From CAVVEQ01 sp963802095 (GTDB lineage Bacteria; Chloroflexota; Anaerolineae; Anaerolineales; Anaerolineaceae), in NCBI GenBank assembly GCA_963802095.1, contig CAWDHI010000009.1, positions 1-64,000 on the forward strand: 64,000 nt of DNA, read 5' to 3'. Below the pieces are notes generated by a model, which worked only from the letters and a program-made list of their open reading frames with translations, was not told the DNA's origin and searched no databases. Position 1 is the stretch's first letter. The number at the start of each line of letters is the position of its first letter. The position numbers were made by a program, and so were the translations under genes. Shown here piece after piece: positions 1 through 9,227 of the stretch.

Positions 1-867
1 GATTTCTTTTCCGCTATTGCTGGAATATCAGGTCTGGTATTCGTTGTGACGAGCATGCTGGCGATGGGCATGAGCCTGACCATGGCTCAGATTCTCCAAC
101 CGCTGAAAAACGCTCGCCTGGTTATCCTGGCGTTGCTGGCTAATTTTGTACTGGTGCCATTGCTGGCTTTTGCCATCACCTTGGTGATTCCCCTCGAACA
201 ATCGCTGCAAATTGGCTTGATCGTGCTGGCGACGGCTGCCGGAGCCCCGTTCCTGCCAAAACTGGTGCAGGGCGCAAAGGGGGATATCGCCCTTGGTGTC
301 GGTTTAATGGTACTACTGATGGTGGGAACTATCATCTACGTTCCGATCGTCCTGCCGCTATTGCTGCAGGGTGTTTCGGTCAATCCATGGGATATTGCCC
401 AATCGCTGATCGTGACCATGCTGATCCCATTGACGATTGGCTTGCTGATCAAGTCGCACTCACCAGAAAGCGCCGCCCAATGGCAAGCCGTGATGAACAA
501 GATCTCCAGCCTGGCGATCCTGATCCTGTTGGTGGTTGGCCTGGGATTGAACGCAAAGAATATCCTCAGCCTGATCGGCTCCGGAGGCCTTCTGGCGCTG
601 TTGATCTTCATCGCCGGTTCTCTGCTTATCGGTTTGCTCCTGGGTGGTCGTAAACCAGAAGTCCGCAGCGTGATGGGCTTGGGCACCGCGCAGCGCAATG
701 TGGCGGCAGCAATCGTGGTTTCAGCTCAGAATTTCACCGAAGGGGACACGATGGTATTTGTACTGGTGGCCGCGATACTCCTGCTGCTGATTCTGCTGCC
801 GGTAGCAAAACGACTGGGGGCTAGTGCTCCAGCATCGGAGGTTGCTCCCGCTCAGGCGAATAGTTGA
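1..867 (+). CDS. Bile acid:sodium symporter (BASS) family transporter, 5' end outside the window
   Basis: The reading frame is open from base 1 and ends with TGA at 865-867, so the start codon is probably upstream of the window; the first internal ATG is at 55. The product is almost wholly hydrophobic, with about eight to nine membrane segments. It contains the pattern ATAAGAPFLPKL and, later, a GLGTAQRNVAAA segment, both typical of BASS-fold Na+-dependent transporters. A likely role is sodium-coupled uptake of an organic anion across the inner membrane; the substrate cannot be read from sequence. It is followed by about 175 bp without a gene before the sulfatase. Confidence 0.75.
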   Translation, partial: DFFSAIAGISGLVFVVTSMLAMGMSLTMAQILQPLKNARLVILALLANFVLVPLLAFAITLVIPLEQSLQIGLIVLATAAGAPFLPKLVQGAKGDIALGVGLMVLLMVGTIIYVPIVLPLLLQGVSVNPWDIAQSLIVTMLIPLTIGLLIKSHSPESAAQWQAVMNKISSLAILILLVVGLGLNAKNILSLIGSGGLLALLIFIAGSLLIGLLLGGRKPEVRSVMGLGTAQRNVAAAIVVSAQNFTEGDTMVFVLVAAILLLLILLPVAKRLGASAPASEVAPAQANS

Positions 868-1044
868 TGATAGGGTGTGTGACCTTTAATGGAATCCATA
901 GCCACCTAAGTGCATTTGGTTGCCAGCAATCTTAATTGTATTTTTTTGTATTTCTTTCAAACAAATATAACGGATGCAAAAAGTCGCCTGAACAATACTA
1001 TATAAAATCAATTTCGCAAAAAAATTTTGAAAAAGGAGAAAATG

Positions 1045-3943
1045 ATGAGCAAAGATCAGAAGAATATTGTAATCATGGCAGCTTACCTGGCAGCTGATCA
1101 GGCGCAGAAGGACTTTGACGCGCTTGTGCTTCTGGCAAAAGGTAAAAAGATCAAGACTGATGGGATGATCCTTGTCCAGAAAGATAAAGAGGGCAAAGTT
1201 CTCGTCAGCGAAACGGGTGACCATCTTGGCCGAAAGGGTATGGGCTGGGGTGGCGGTGTTGGCGTCCTCGTCGGTTTGGCTGCTCCTCCGATGTTGGCTG
1301 CGATCGCTGTAGGCGCGGTAGCCGGCGCGATCGTCGGCAAGTTCGCCAAGCACAAAGTGGAGAGCGGTATCGAAGGAGGCCTGGGCGAGAAGCTCAAACC
1401 GGGTATGGCTGCCATCCTCACCATCGTCCGCGAAAGCGACAAGTTAGCTGCAGAACAAGCCATGTCCGGTTCACCGGCAAAATCCGTTGCAATCATAGAA
1501 GAAGGACTCAAGGAAGCTTTGGCTGATGCTGCGGGTAAATTCAACCCCGATAGAACTGTGCTGCCGATTCCAGATAAGAAATTCGGCGGTTCTATTGGAC
1601 GCATGATGGACCAGTCGGCTGCCGATTGGAGTTTCATCCCAGGTCCGAAAGCCCCTGAAGGCGCGCCGAATATCCTTATCGTCCTTATCGACGATGCCGG
1701 GTTTGGCGGCCCTGAAACATACGGCGGTGAGATCCGAACCCCGACTTTGACGAAAGTTCAGCAGATGGGATTGACATACAATGCGTTCCACGTGACCGCT
1801 GTTTGCTCGCCGACGCGTGCCGCGCTCCTCACCGGCCGGAATCATCACCGAGTTGGTATGGGCGGCATCGCCGAGTTCCCGGGGCCTTTCCCCGGCTATA
1901 CTGGCACCCGCCCAAGGAGCTGCACTGCGCTGCCGCGCATCCTGAAGGAAAACGGCTACATTACCGGCGGTTTTGGCAAGTGGCACATGACGCCTGGTCG
2001 AGAATTGGGTCCCGCCGGCCCATTCGAGCACTGGCCGCAGGCTTGGGGTTTCGACAAGTGGTGGGGCTTCCTGACAGGAGCTGCAGGTCAGTACGACCCT
2101 GTCATCACCCAGGATAACTCGGTCCTCGGTGTTCCCGAGGGAAAAGATGGGAATCTCTACTATTTCCCTGACGACATCACCGATAAAGCTGTGGAGTGGC
2201 TGCATGCTGTCCGCGCGCACGACACAAATAAGCCGTGGTTCATGTACTATTCCACCGGGGCAACCCATGCGCCGCACCACGTGGCAAAGGAGTGGGCTGA
2301 TAAATATAAGGGTAAGTTTGACGATGGATGGGATATGTACCGCGAGCGGACCATCGAGCGCCAGAAGAAGCTCGGCATCATCCCGCCGGAAACCCAGCTT
2401 GCACCTCGCCCGGATCCGTATCCTGCCTGGGATACGCTGAGCGACGCGGAGAAGAAGCTGTACGCGCGCCAAATGGAAGTCTTTGCCGGTTTCTCAGAAA
2501 ATGCCGACTGGAACGTTGGGCGCCTGCTCGATGCCATTGCGGAGATGGGCGAGACAGATAACACGCTTGTCATCTACATCTGGGGCGACAACGGCGCCAG
2601 CATGGAAGGCACCATTACCGGCTCGTTTAATGAAACAACGTTCTTCAACGGTGTCGTACTTAATGCCGAGCAGCAGTTGGCGCTTATCGAAAAGTTTGGC
2701 GGCATCGAAGAGCTGGGTGGTTTCCACACCGCCCCGCACTTTGCGGCAGCCTGGGCGCACGCCAACAACACCCCCTTCCAGTGGGGCAAGCAGATGGCCA
2801 GCCACTTGGGCGGAACACGCGACCCGATGGTGATCGCCTGGCCAAACCGCATCAAAGGTGGTGGCGACCTGCGCACCCAGTTCACTCACTGCATCGATGT
2901 CGTTCCAACGATCCTCGAATTAATTGGAATTCCGAACCCCAGGGTTGTTGACGGGATCGAGCAGGAACCGATGGACGGCACCAGTTTTGCATATACTCTC
3001 GATGATCCGAAGGCTGCGGAGCGGCACACTGTGCAGTACTTTGAGATGTATGGCAGTCGTGCGATCTACAAGGATGGCTGGTGGGCATGTGCCCGATTGG
3101 ATAAATTGCCATGGGACTTCTCACCCGCTACCCTCTCCCGTTTCAAACCAGGCAGCGGGTATGATCCCGACAAGGACGCGTGGGAACTATACTACCTACC
3201 GGACGACTTCAGCCAGGCAAAGAACTTGGCAGCTGAGAAACCCGATAAACTCGTCGAGCTCAAAGAACTTTTCTGGAAGGAAGCTGAGCGCAACAAGGCA
3301 CTTCCACTTCTCGGCGGAATGGCTGTCTTTTTTGGCATCATGCCACCCATGTCCACTGTCTCGCGCTTTAACTTTGCAGGTGATGTTCAGAACGTATCGA
3401 CGACAGTGATCCCGCGTATCTACGGGCGATCTTACGCCATCGAGGCCGAACTGGAAGTCCCGGAGAGCGGGGCTGAGGGCGTTTTATGCGCTTTTGCTGA
3501 CTTCATTGGCGGGTTCTCATTGTGGGTTGATGAAAAAGGTCATCTCATCCACACCTACCAGTTCCTAGGCGTGGAAACCTACAAACAGGTTTCGACAGAG
3601 CCGATCCCGACCGGCAACGTGACTGTGAAGATGCTGTTTCGAAATCGATGAGCCCAAGCCTGGTGCTGGAGGAAAAGTGACGCTTTGGGCTAATGATAAG
3701 AAAATCGGTGAAGGCGTGATGCCCCACACGGTAGCCATGTTGTTCACGACCTACGCCGCCATGGACATGGGTCGTGACAACGGCGGGGTTGTTGACCTGG
3801 CATACGAACATAAAGCGCCATATGCTTTTACAGGCAAGTTGAAGAATGTAGTTTTTGATCTGAAGCCGATGGCATTTGAAAATGAGGTCGCATTGCATGA
3901 ACATGCCGCGCAACAAGGTGTAGGGCAGGGAGCCAGCGGTTAA
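1045..3943 (+). CDS. DUF1269-arylsulfatase fusion (frameshifted near 3640)
   Basis: The N-terminal ~160 residues form a DUF1269-type domain with a glycine-rich hydrophobic hairpin. The rest is a type I sulfatase: metal-binding Asp216-Asp217 in a LIDDAGFG motif, and Cys254 in CSPTR, the site converted to formylglycine. Family knowledge makes it a sulfate-ester hydrolase. The start at ATG 1045 has GGAG six bases upstream; ATG 1042 and an in-frame TTG at 1027 are less likely. The frame stops at 3651, but the +1 frame continues without a break to 3943 with the expected sulfatase C-terminus (FEIDEPKPGAGGKVTLW). Dropping one T of the TTT at 3637-3639 restores a single frame of about 966 codons. I infer a sequencing insertion, though a real truncation is possible. 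Confidence 0.8.
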
Positions 3944-3990
3944 GAGGAGTTTTTGCACCGTTATGTGAGATAAATCTTTTAAAGTGATAT

Positions 3991-4029
3991 GTGTTGGATC
4001 TCCAGCTTCCAAGCTGAGAGATCCAACAC
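3991..4029. repeat. Perfect long inverted repeat (hairpin)
   Basis: A 12-bp stem GTGTTGGATCTC / GAGATCCAACAC encloses a second 6-bp stem CAGCTT / AAGCTG, giving an 18-bp hairpin with one bulged A. It lies between the sulfatase stop and the YtxH-like gene. It is followed by an A-run on the plus strand and has no T-run at either exit, so it is not a standard intrinsic terminator. An mRNA-stabilising or processing element, or a small mobile repeat, is possible. Confidence 0.6.
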
Positions 4030-4095
4030 AAAAAAACAGGTGAATTCTCAACGGATGGATTCATAATCGAATTCGAAGGAAAGGAGGAAAAGCAA

Positions 4096-4343
4096 ATGAA
4101 GAACGATCTTATTCTGGGCTCTGAGTGTCGGTTTCTTTACCGGGGTGTTGGTTGGCGGCGTCAGCCGCGCTGCTGCTCGCACCGGAGAGCGGTGAGGAAA
4201 TGCGCGGCCAGATTCGCGTAAAAGCGGGAGAAGGCGGCCAATACATCAAGGACACTTACGGCCAGGCAAGCGAGTGGGTCGTGGATCAGACCGGCAGACT
4301 GCGCAAGGTGAAACCCGTTGAAGGGACTGTCGAGACTGCGTAA
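4096..4343 (+). CDS. YtxH-domain small membrane protein (two frameshifts)
   Basis: The start ATG 4096 has a strong AAGGAGG seven bases upstream. Three reading frames join into a YtxH-like product: MKNDLILG, then LSVGFFTGVLVGG, then ASAALLLAPESGEEMRGQIR. It has a short N-terminal membrane segment with the typical LLLAP-SGEEMR junction, followed by a soluble helical tail. The shifts are near 4120 and 4157. The total length is 3n+2, as expected for two one-base insertions in an 82-codon gene. YtxH proteins are small general-stress or envelope proteins of unclear biochemical role. It follows the sulfatase at 150 bp and may share its transcript. Confidence 0.6.
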
Positions 4344-4445
4344 CTGGTCGAATCATATCGCCATCAGAGTGTTGGAACATAATCTGATGCAAGATAGTTG
4401 GCATCAACCTGGCGATTGCCAGGGCATACTAAAAAAGGAGAAGAA

Positions 4446-4811
4446 ATGAAACAAAATAACGCAGGTTGTTTTACCGCTGCAGTGGTCGGCATGTCGCGCT
4501 TCATCGTGCTGTTTGCGTGGATCGCCCGCCCGATCGCCTTTGATGCAGCGTTTAGCTCGTGGATCATTCCATGTCTCGGGGTTATGATCCTGCCCTTCAC
4601 GACGTTGATGTACCTGATCCTGATCACCAACCAGGTGGGGAATACGCTATCCGGAACCGATTGGATCTGGATCGCGCTTGCCGTGGTGGTTGATATTGCC
4701 GGAGCTGGAGCTGCCGCCGCGCAGAACCGCAACCGTGTTCCGCAGGGATATCCGGGTGCGCTTCCGCCTGAACCTCCCGCCTCAACCCCTCCAACGGCAC
4801 CTGCTGCGTAA
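4446..4811 (+). CDS. Small membrane protein with Pro-rich tail, unknown function
   Basis: This encodes 121 residues. The ATG at 4446 is preceded by AAAAAAGGAGAAGAA, a good ribosome binding site, which rules out the longer frame from 4398. Three hydrophobic stretches (about residues 8-28, 35-58 and 66-85) are followed by a soluble tail rich in Pro, Ala and Asn. It resembles PLDc_N/YidC-neighbour type small integral membrane proteins only in general shape; I do not recognise the family. It is probably co-transcribed with the YtxH-like gene just upstream and ends at a bidirectional terminator. Confidence 0.6.
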   Translation: MKQNNAGCFTAAVVGMSRFIVLFAWIARPIAFDAAFSSWIIPCLGVMILPFTTLMYLILITNQVGNTLSGTDWIWIALAVVVDIAGAGAAAAQNRNRVPQGYPGALPPEPPASTPPTAPAA

Positions 4812-4826
4812 TATCATTCGTTACAT

Positions 4827-4858
4827 AAAGAGCCTGGATCACCCAGGCTCTTTTGGTT
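4827..4858. terminator. Bidirectional intrinsic terminator
   Basis: An 11-bp stem AAAGAGCCTGG / CCAGGCTCTTT with a five-base loop is followed by TTTTGGTTT on the plus strand and flanked by an A-rich edge that gives a short T-run on the minus strand. It separates the convergent genes ending at 4811 and 4881. Confidence 0.8.
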
Positions 4859-4880
4859 TAAAGAAAGTGCCGGCTTATTT

Positions 4881-5951
4881 TCAGGGTTCCAATTGTATCG
4901 GCAGACTTGAAAGCGCGATCGTGCCTGGGATGCGCCCATCGCTTACCTGGCGCATGGTCAGTAACACGCGGGCAGGCGAGTTGATGGTGTAGGGAATATC
5001 CAGGGTGAAGGGAGTGTGGCTGAGCGGGCCGCTGGGAGGTTCGATCTGCAGGATCTTTGTTTCCAGGATGGTGCCGCCTTCATCAAGAAGTTCAAAGATT
5101 ACAGGTTGGCTGTTGATCGGCCGCGCAACGCCTTCCAGGTGGAGGATACCTCCCTGCACGGTAGCATCCGGTTTGTGATTGCGGATAATGAAAGGTTCCT
5201 GCTGGAAACCGGGATTGGTGGTGATGCTATCACCCAGTTTGATAAGAACCAGGTCCAGCGAAGAAAGCGCCATGGTGCGCCCCAGACGGTCACGAGCGCT
5301 CATCACCAACCGGGTAGTTTCGGCAACACCGGGAATATCAAAGGGAATCTCCACTGCCGTATAAATTTGCTTGTTGACGTACTGACGGTAATCCTTCTTA
5401 AGCCGGGTGATGAAGCGTCCGTCCTCACCGACCAGGTCGACATAAAGCATGCCATCCTCACCAGGTGTCATGCCCATCTCCACCTTTATCGGTGAGCCTA
5501 CCTTGGAGAGCGGCCCAGGGCGGGCAATACGGATGAAAGCCCAGGGCGGGGTGGGGGTTAGGCTGATGGTGGGGGTCTTGCTGGGGCGGCGTGTACGGGT
5601 GGGCGGGTACGTCTTGGTGGGATACCTGGTTTTGGTAGCAGTCTTACCAGGGGTGGAGCTGATCGTGGCGGAAGCGGTGGGTTGGGGGAGGGGAGTTGCT
5701 TCAGTTTTGGGTATATCCACTGCAGTGCGTGTTACGGTTCCAGGTTCAGGCTCACGGGTGGAGGGTGTTGACGTCTCGGATGGCATCATCAACGCCGAAT
5801 TTGGCTCCAGACCGGCAGGGGTGAGCAGGCGCGAACCCGGGACCCCCCTGGGGTTGCAGCCGGTGATCCAGAGCAAACCAGCCAGGCAGAACACAAGGAT
5901 TCCCACTATTTGAAGGCGGGCGATTCCTGGGTGAAGTTCAAAGTGTTTCAT
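4881..5951 (-). CDS. Pro/Thr-rich lipoprotein, unknown function
   Basis: The protein has 356 residues. A hydrophobic signal segment (about residues 14-30) ends in the lipobox I-T-G-C at Cys32, so it should be a membrane-anchored exported lipoprotein. Residues ~50-135 form a low-complexity Thr/Pro/Ser linker (repeats such as TRYPTKTYPPTRTRRPSKTPT), a common spacer in Chloroflexota surface proteins. The C-terminal ~220 residues look like two beta-sandwich repeats, each with a conserved PG-P-L or HTPFTLDIPY type strand, similar in style to the Gmad2/Ig-like domains of sporulation and germination lipoproteins. This assignment is tentative. It is monocistronic between a terminator and the M32 peptidase gene. 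Confidence 0.65.
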   Translation of the reverse strand: MKHFELHPGIARLQIVGILVFCLAGLLWITGCNPRGVPGSRLLTPAGLEPNSALMMPSETSTPSTREPEPGTVTRTAVDIPKTEATPLPQPTASATISSTPGKTATKTRYPTKTYPPTRTRRPSKTPTISLTPTPPWAFIRIARPGPLSKVGSPIKVEMGMTPGEDGMLYVDLVGEDGRFITRLKKDYRQYVNKQIYTAVEIPFDIPGVAETTRLVMSARDRLGRTMALSSLDLVLIKLGDSITTNPGFQQEPFIIRNHKPDATVQGGILHLEGVARPINSQPVIFELLDEGGTILETKILQIEPPSGPLSHTPFTLDIPYTINSPARVLLTMRQVSDGRIPGTIALSSLPIQLEP

Positions 5952-5978
5952 GAGCGATATTGGTTGGCAAATTAATAA

Positions 5979-6003
5979 ATCCTCCCCGGCTGCCGGGGAG
6001 GAT
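5979..6003 (-). terminator. Intrinsic terminator of the M32 carboxypeptidase gene
   Basis: An 11-bp GC-rich stem ATCCTCCCCGG / CCGGGGAGGAT with a three-base loop lies seven bases past the stop at 6010 and is followed on the minus strand by TTTATT. Confidence 0.75.
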
Positions 6004-6009
6004 CGAATC

Positions 6010-7512
6010 CTATGCTCCGTAGATATCCTTGTACTTTGTTTCCAGGTAGTTCAGATAGGGCTGTGGGTCGATCTTGGAGCCGGTCACGCGTTGAACCAGT
6101 TCCTGGCATTCGAATTTAGCCGCATGCTGGTGTACTTTCTCCACCAGCCAGCCGAGCAGCGGTTTGAATTCAGCCTTCTCGATCTGTTCGTCGAGGTTTG
6201 GAATATCCTTGCGGAGGGTTTCCCACAGCTGAACCGAAACGACATTCCCGATGGAATAGGTGGGGAAATAACCGATATAGCCGCTCGACCAGTGCACGTC
6301 CTGCAGTACGCCGCGGGCATTATCCGGTGGCGTTATCCCGAAGTATTCCTTGAACTTGGTGTTCCAGTAATCCGGCAAATCCTTCACCTGCAGCTTGTTT
6401 TCAACCAGCGCGAGCTCGATCTCGAAGCGCAGCATCACATGCAGGTTATAGGTGGCTTCGTCGGCCTCCACGCGAATGAACGAGGGCTCTACTTTGTTAA
6501 CCGCTTTATAGAAATCAGGCAGGCTCACGCTCCCGAGTTGGGCGGGGAACCGGGATTGAAACTTCGGAAAATAATGCTTCCAGAAAGGTTTTGAACGACC
6601 AACCAGGTTCTCCCAAAGTCGGGATTGCGATTCATGCAGCACCATGGAGTAATTGAACGTCAATGGGGTGCGGTCAAGGGCGGGATCCGCGCCCATCGTA
6701 TAAAGCGCGTGCCCGGCTTCGTGCATACAAGAGAACATCGAGGAAGTAGCCAGGTTTTCAAAAACCCGCGTGGTGATGCGGATATCACCCAGGTTGAAAC
6801 CGGTGGAGAAGGGGTGCACGGCTTTATCCAGGCGGCCGCGGTTCCAGTCGTATCCGAAATCAGTGATCACTTCCACCCCGAAATCCCATTGGTCCTTTTC
6901 AGGGAAGCGTCCATGCAGGAAATCGTCTTTCACCTGCGGTTGCTCAGAGATCCATTTGATCAGCTCCACTTGCTTTGGCCGCAGGGCTGCAAAGATCTGA
7001 ACCACGTCCTTTGTTTGGAGACCCTGCTCGAAAAAATGAAGCAGCGGGTCATAAACGTGGTCATAGGGTTTGAAAAAATCAGCATACTGCTTGCGCAGGT
7101 CGACGATCTTTTCCAGGTGGGGGCGGAAGAGGGAAAAATCATTATTCGCCTTGGCTTCTTCCCAAACATTGTGCGCCACCGCGGTGGTCATGGCGAACTC
7201 GCTCACCCAGGCTGCCGGCACTTTTAGTTCCCTGTCCAACTGTTCCCTGCTGATCTTTACCAGTCGGGCATCATCCGAATCGGGGTCAATACCTTTCACG
7301 GCTTTTTCCGCTTCTTCCAAAAGCCGGATGGTTTCCACCGAAACCGACAGGTTGTGAGCTTTTTCTGCGATCCTGGAAAGGACCTGGCCGCGGCCTTCTG
7401 CTCCGGCGGGAGGCATATTCACCTGCTGGTCCCATTCCAGGAGCGCAAATACAGCCTGGTAATCGGAGATCTCGTGGAGCGCATCTTTGAATTGCTGTAG
7501 TTTTTCTGCCAT
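6010..7512 (-). CDS. Thermostable carboxypeptidase Taq (peptidase family M32)
   Basis: The product is about 500 residues, the usual length of M32 metallocarboxypeptidases, which remove C-terminal residues broadly in the cytoplasm. It carries the zinc motif HEAGH at about residues 264-268 (from the ATG) and the family motif HES-SR about 25 residues later, followed by the DGRLDKAVHPF-like GRLDKAVHPFSTG segment upstream. I chose ATG 7512; an in-frame TTG at 7518 sits closer to the AAGGA ribosome site and is an alternative. It is followed by a terminator. The gene upstream on the same strand (SerA-like, 7538) is only 25 bp away, so the two may be co-transcribed. Confidence 0.92.
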   Translation of the reverse strand: MAEKLQQFKDALHEISDYQAVFALLEWDQQVNMPPAGAEGRGQVLSRIAEKAHNLSVSVETIRLLEEAEKAVKGIDPDSDDARLVKISREQLDRELKVPAAWVSEFAMTTAVAHNVWEEAKANNDFSLFRPHLEKIVDLRKQYADFFKPYDHVYDPLLHFFEQGLQTKDVVQIFAALRPKQVELIKWISEQPQVKDDFLHGRFPEKDQWDFGVEVITDFGYDWNRGRLDKAVHPFSTGFNLGDIRITTRVFENLATSSMFSCMHEAGHALYTMGADPALDRTPLTFNYSMVLHESQSRLWENLVGRSKPFWKHYFPKFQSRFPAQLGSVSLPDFYKAVNKVEPSFIRVEADEATYNLHVMLRFEIELALVENKLQVKDLPDYWNTKFKEYFGITPPDNARGVLQDVHWSSGYIGYFPTYSIGNVVSVQLWETLRKDIPNLDEQIEKAEFKPLLGWLVEKVHQHAAKFECQELVQRVTGSKIDPQPYLNYLETKYKDIYGA

Positions 7513-7537
7513 ATTCAAGATTTCCTTTTAAAAGAAT

Positions 7538-8479
7538 TTAAACGATCCGCCAGCGCAGAGGTTTCCCCTCAAGCGCGGCGATAACTTCTGTGGATATATC
7601 CAAAGCTGCCCTCAGCTGGGCTTCGCTGGTTTCAGCGCCGATGTGCGGGGTTCCGACCACCTTTGGATGGCTGGTCAGACCGATTTTCCCGGGAGGTTCG
7701 GTCGAAAACACGTCAAGGGCTGCGCCTGAAACCTTACCGGTATTCAGCGCATTCAGAAGTGCTTCTTCATCGATCACCCCTCCCCGCGCAGCACAGATGA
7801 TCCTGACACCGGGTTTCATTTTTTCGAAGGCATCAGCGTTTATCATGTTTTTTGAATCCGGTGTAAGCGGAATATGCAGGCTGATGAAATCCGATCCTGC
7901 CAGGAGGTCTTCCAGTGAAACCGGCTTGCCTCCCCGTGTTTTGATCTCCTCTGCGTTCAGTAAAGGGTCAAAGGCGATGACCTCCATCCCGAATGCCCTG
8001 GCGCGCTCGGCAACCGCAGCACCGATACGGCCGAAACCGATCACCCCAAGTGTTTTCCCGGAAATTTCTGTCCCGCGTAATTCCTTCTTCAACCAGTTGC
8101 CCTCTTTCATCCCGGCATCTGCCCGTGCAATATCACGCACGAGTGAAAGAATCAACCCGAGGGTCAGTTCGGCGACTGCAATGGTGGCAGCCAGGGGGGA
8201 ATTGACCACGATCACACCATTATTTTTCGCAGCTTCCAGGTTGATATTATCCACCCCGACCCCGGCTCTGCCGGCTACTTTAAGGCTTCCCGCGGCAGCA
8301 AAGACCTCAGGGGTTAGTTTTGTCCGGCCGCGAACGATAACAGCATCGTAATCGCCGATCTTTTGAAGCAGATCTTCCGCGGTAATATCCTTCAGGTTAT
8401 CCACCTGCGCGGATCTTTCCAGTATCTCCCGTCCTTCTTTTTCAAGACCGTCTGTGAGCAGAATCCTATATCCACTCAT
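7538..8479 (-). CDS. serA: D-3-phosphoglycerate dehydrogenase-like 2-hydroxyacid dehydrogenase
   Basis: This is a 313-residue D-isomer specific 2-hydroxyacid dehydrogenase. The NAD-binding motif GVIGFGRIGAAVAERA lies near residue 145. The catalytic Arg is in CAARGGVIDEEALL, and the catalytic His is in GTPHIGAETSEAQ. It lacks the C-terminal intervening and ACT domains of long SerA, as in the short type. Its closest theme is phosphoglycerate dehydrogenase, the first step of serine synthesis, with phosphonate or hydroxypyruvate dehydrogenases as alternatives. The start ATG 8479 has AAGGAG ten bases upstream. The class-V aminotransferase at 20580 could supply the next step but is not linked. Confidence 0.85.
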   Translation of the reverse strand: MSGYRILLTDGLEKEGREILERSAQVDNLKDITAEDLLQKIGDYDAVIVRGRTKLTPEVFAAAGSLKVAGRAGVGVDNINLEAAKNNGVIVVNSPLAATIAVAELTLGLILSLVRDIARADAGMKEGNWLKKELRGTEISGKTLGVIGFGRIGAAVAERARAFGMEVIAFDPLLNAEEIKTRGGKPVSLEDLLAGSDFISLHIPLTPDSKNMINADAFEKMKPGVRIICAARGGVIDEEALLNALNTGKVSGAALDVFSTEPPGKIGLTSHPKVVGTPHIGAETSEAQLRAALDISTEVIAALEGKPLRWRIV

Positions 8480-8593
8480 GCGTTGCTCCTTTCGATTTGT
8501 TGATCAGGATGAGATTTTCCAACTTTTATTTTACCTTGATTTCATTAAAGCCCACGCTGTAAGCGGTGTTCCTGAGGACCTTCAAACCTCCGA

Positions 8594-8608
8594 TGTTAGA
8601 ATTGGCAC
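8594..8608 (+). promoter_or_regulatory. Extended -10 promoter of a probably leaderless gene
   Basis: TG-T-TAGAAT at 8594-8602 is an extended -10 element placed six bases before ATG 8609, and there is no Shine-Dalgarno sequence. Transcription would begin at or next to the start codon. Confidence 0.45.
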
Positions 8609-9181
8609 ATGCCCTGGCAGATCAACCCGCGCTTATTGCGCTCCGAACCGCTGCGCCGATGTGGTTTTCCAGCTTGCCGCGCTGCCTGTTGTCTTTACGG
8701 GGTCTGGGTGGACATTTTGGAAAAAGAGAAAATCCTCGCGCTTGCTGAGGAGATCAGCGATCTTCTACCTGCCAGCCAAAGGGTCCCGAATACCTGGTTT
8801 AAATCCAACATTGAATCGGATCCACATACTTCCTCAGGGTGGGTTGTGCACACCCGCGTGCTCGTGGATGATTCCCATTATGGCGGCAGCAGGTGCATAT
8901 TTTTACAAGTGGATAATAAATGTGCCCTCCAGGTAGCCGGTGAACAGCTCCATGGAGAGCCGTGGTCATTAAAACCATTTTATTGTATCTTGCACCCGCT
9001 CGACCTGGATGACACCGGTCGCATCACTTTGGATGAAACCCGGCTTCTGGCCGAAGAAGAGGCATCCTGCATAGTGCCTGCGGATCAACCCATCCCGCTG
9101 ATGGAAACCTTTGAGCTTGAGCTGCGATATTTTCTGGGCGAAGAAGAATACCTTCGGCTATTGCGGAACCCTGAAAAATAA
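8609..9181 (+). CDS. YkgJ/DUF3109-like cysteine-cluster protein
   Basis: The protein has 190 residues. Near the N-terminus it carries Cys18, Cys23, Cys27 and Cys28 in a C-x4-C-x3-CC arrangement followed by LYGVWVDI-EKEKI, the layout of YkgJ and DUF3109 family proteins thought to bind zinc or iron. Further Cys residues occur at about 105, 128, 150 and 177 in this frame. The biochemical role of the family is not established. The start ATG 8609 has no ribosome binding site but lies just after an extended -10, so the mRNA may be leaderless. It is divergent from the dehydrogenase at 8479 and ends at a terminator shared with the ABC operon. Confidence 0.6.
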   Translation: MPWQINPRLLRSEPLRRCGFPACRAACCLYGVWVDILEKEKILALAEEISDLLPASQRVPNTWFKSNIESDPHTSSGWVVHTRVLVDDSHYGGSRCIFLQVDNKCALQVAGEQLHGEPWSLKPFYCILHPLDLDDTGRITLDETRLLAEEEASCIVPADQPIPLMETFELELRYFLGEEEYLRLLRNPEK

Positions 9182-9182
9182 A

Positions 9183-9213
9183 AAAAGCCAGAGAATAACT
9201 CCGGCTTTTGGAA
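9183..9213. terminator. Intrinsic terminator between convergent genes
   Basis: The arms AAAAGCCAGAG and CTCCGGCTTTT (one mismatch) are A-flanked on the left and T-rich on the right, directly after the stop at 9181 and before the permease stop at 9228. It can act in both directions. Confidence 0.6.
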
Positions 9214-9227
9214 AAAAACGCAGGTTC

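Noticed and set aside
1471..2472. 333-codon minus-strand frame inside the sulfatase
   Set aside because: No family resemblance, and it lies across the sulfatase active-site coding region; a shadow frame.
3636..3660. Programmed ribosomal frameshift in the sulfatase
   Set aside because: There is no slippery heptamer or downstream structure, and many unrelated genes here carry similar one-base shifts, so sequence error is simpler.
3991..4029. Hairpin as sulfatase terminator
   Set aside because: It is followed by an A-run on the plus strand and there is no T-run on either exit side.
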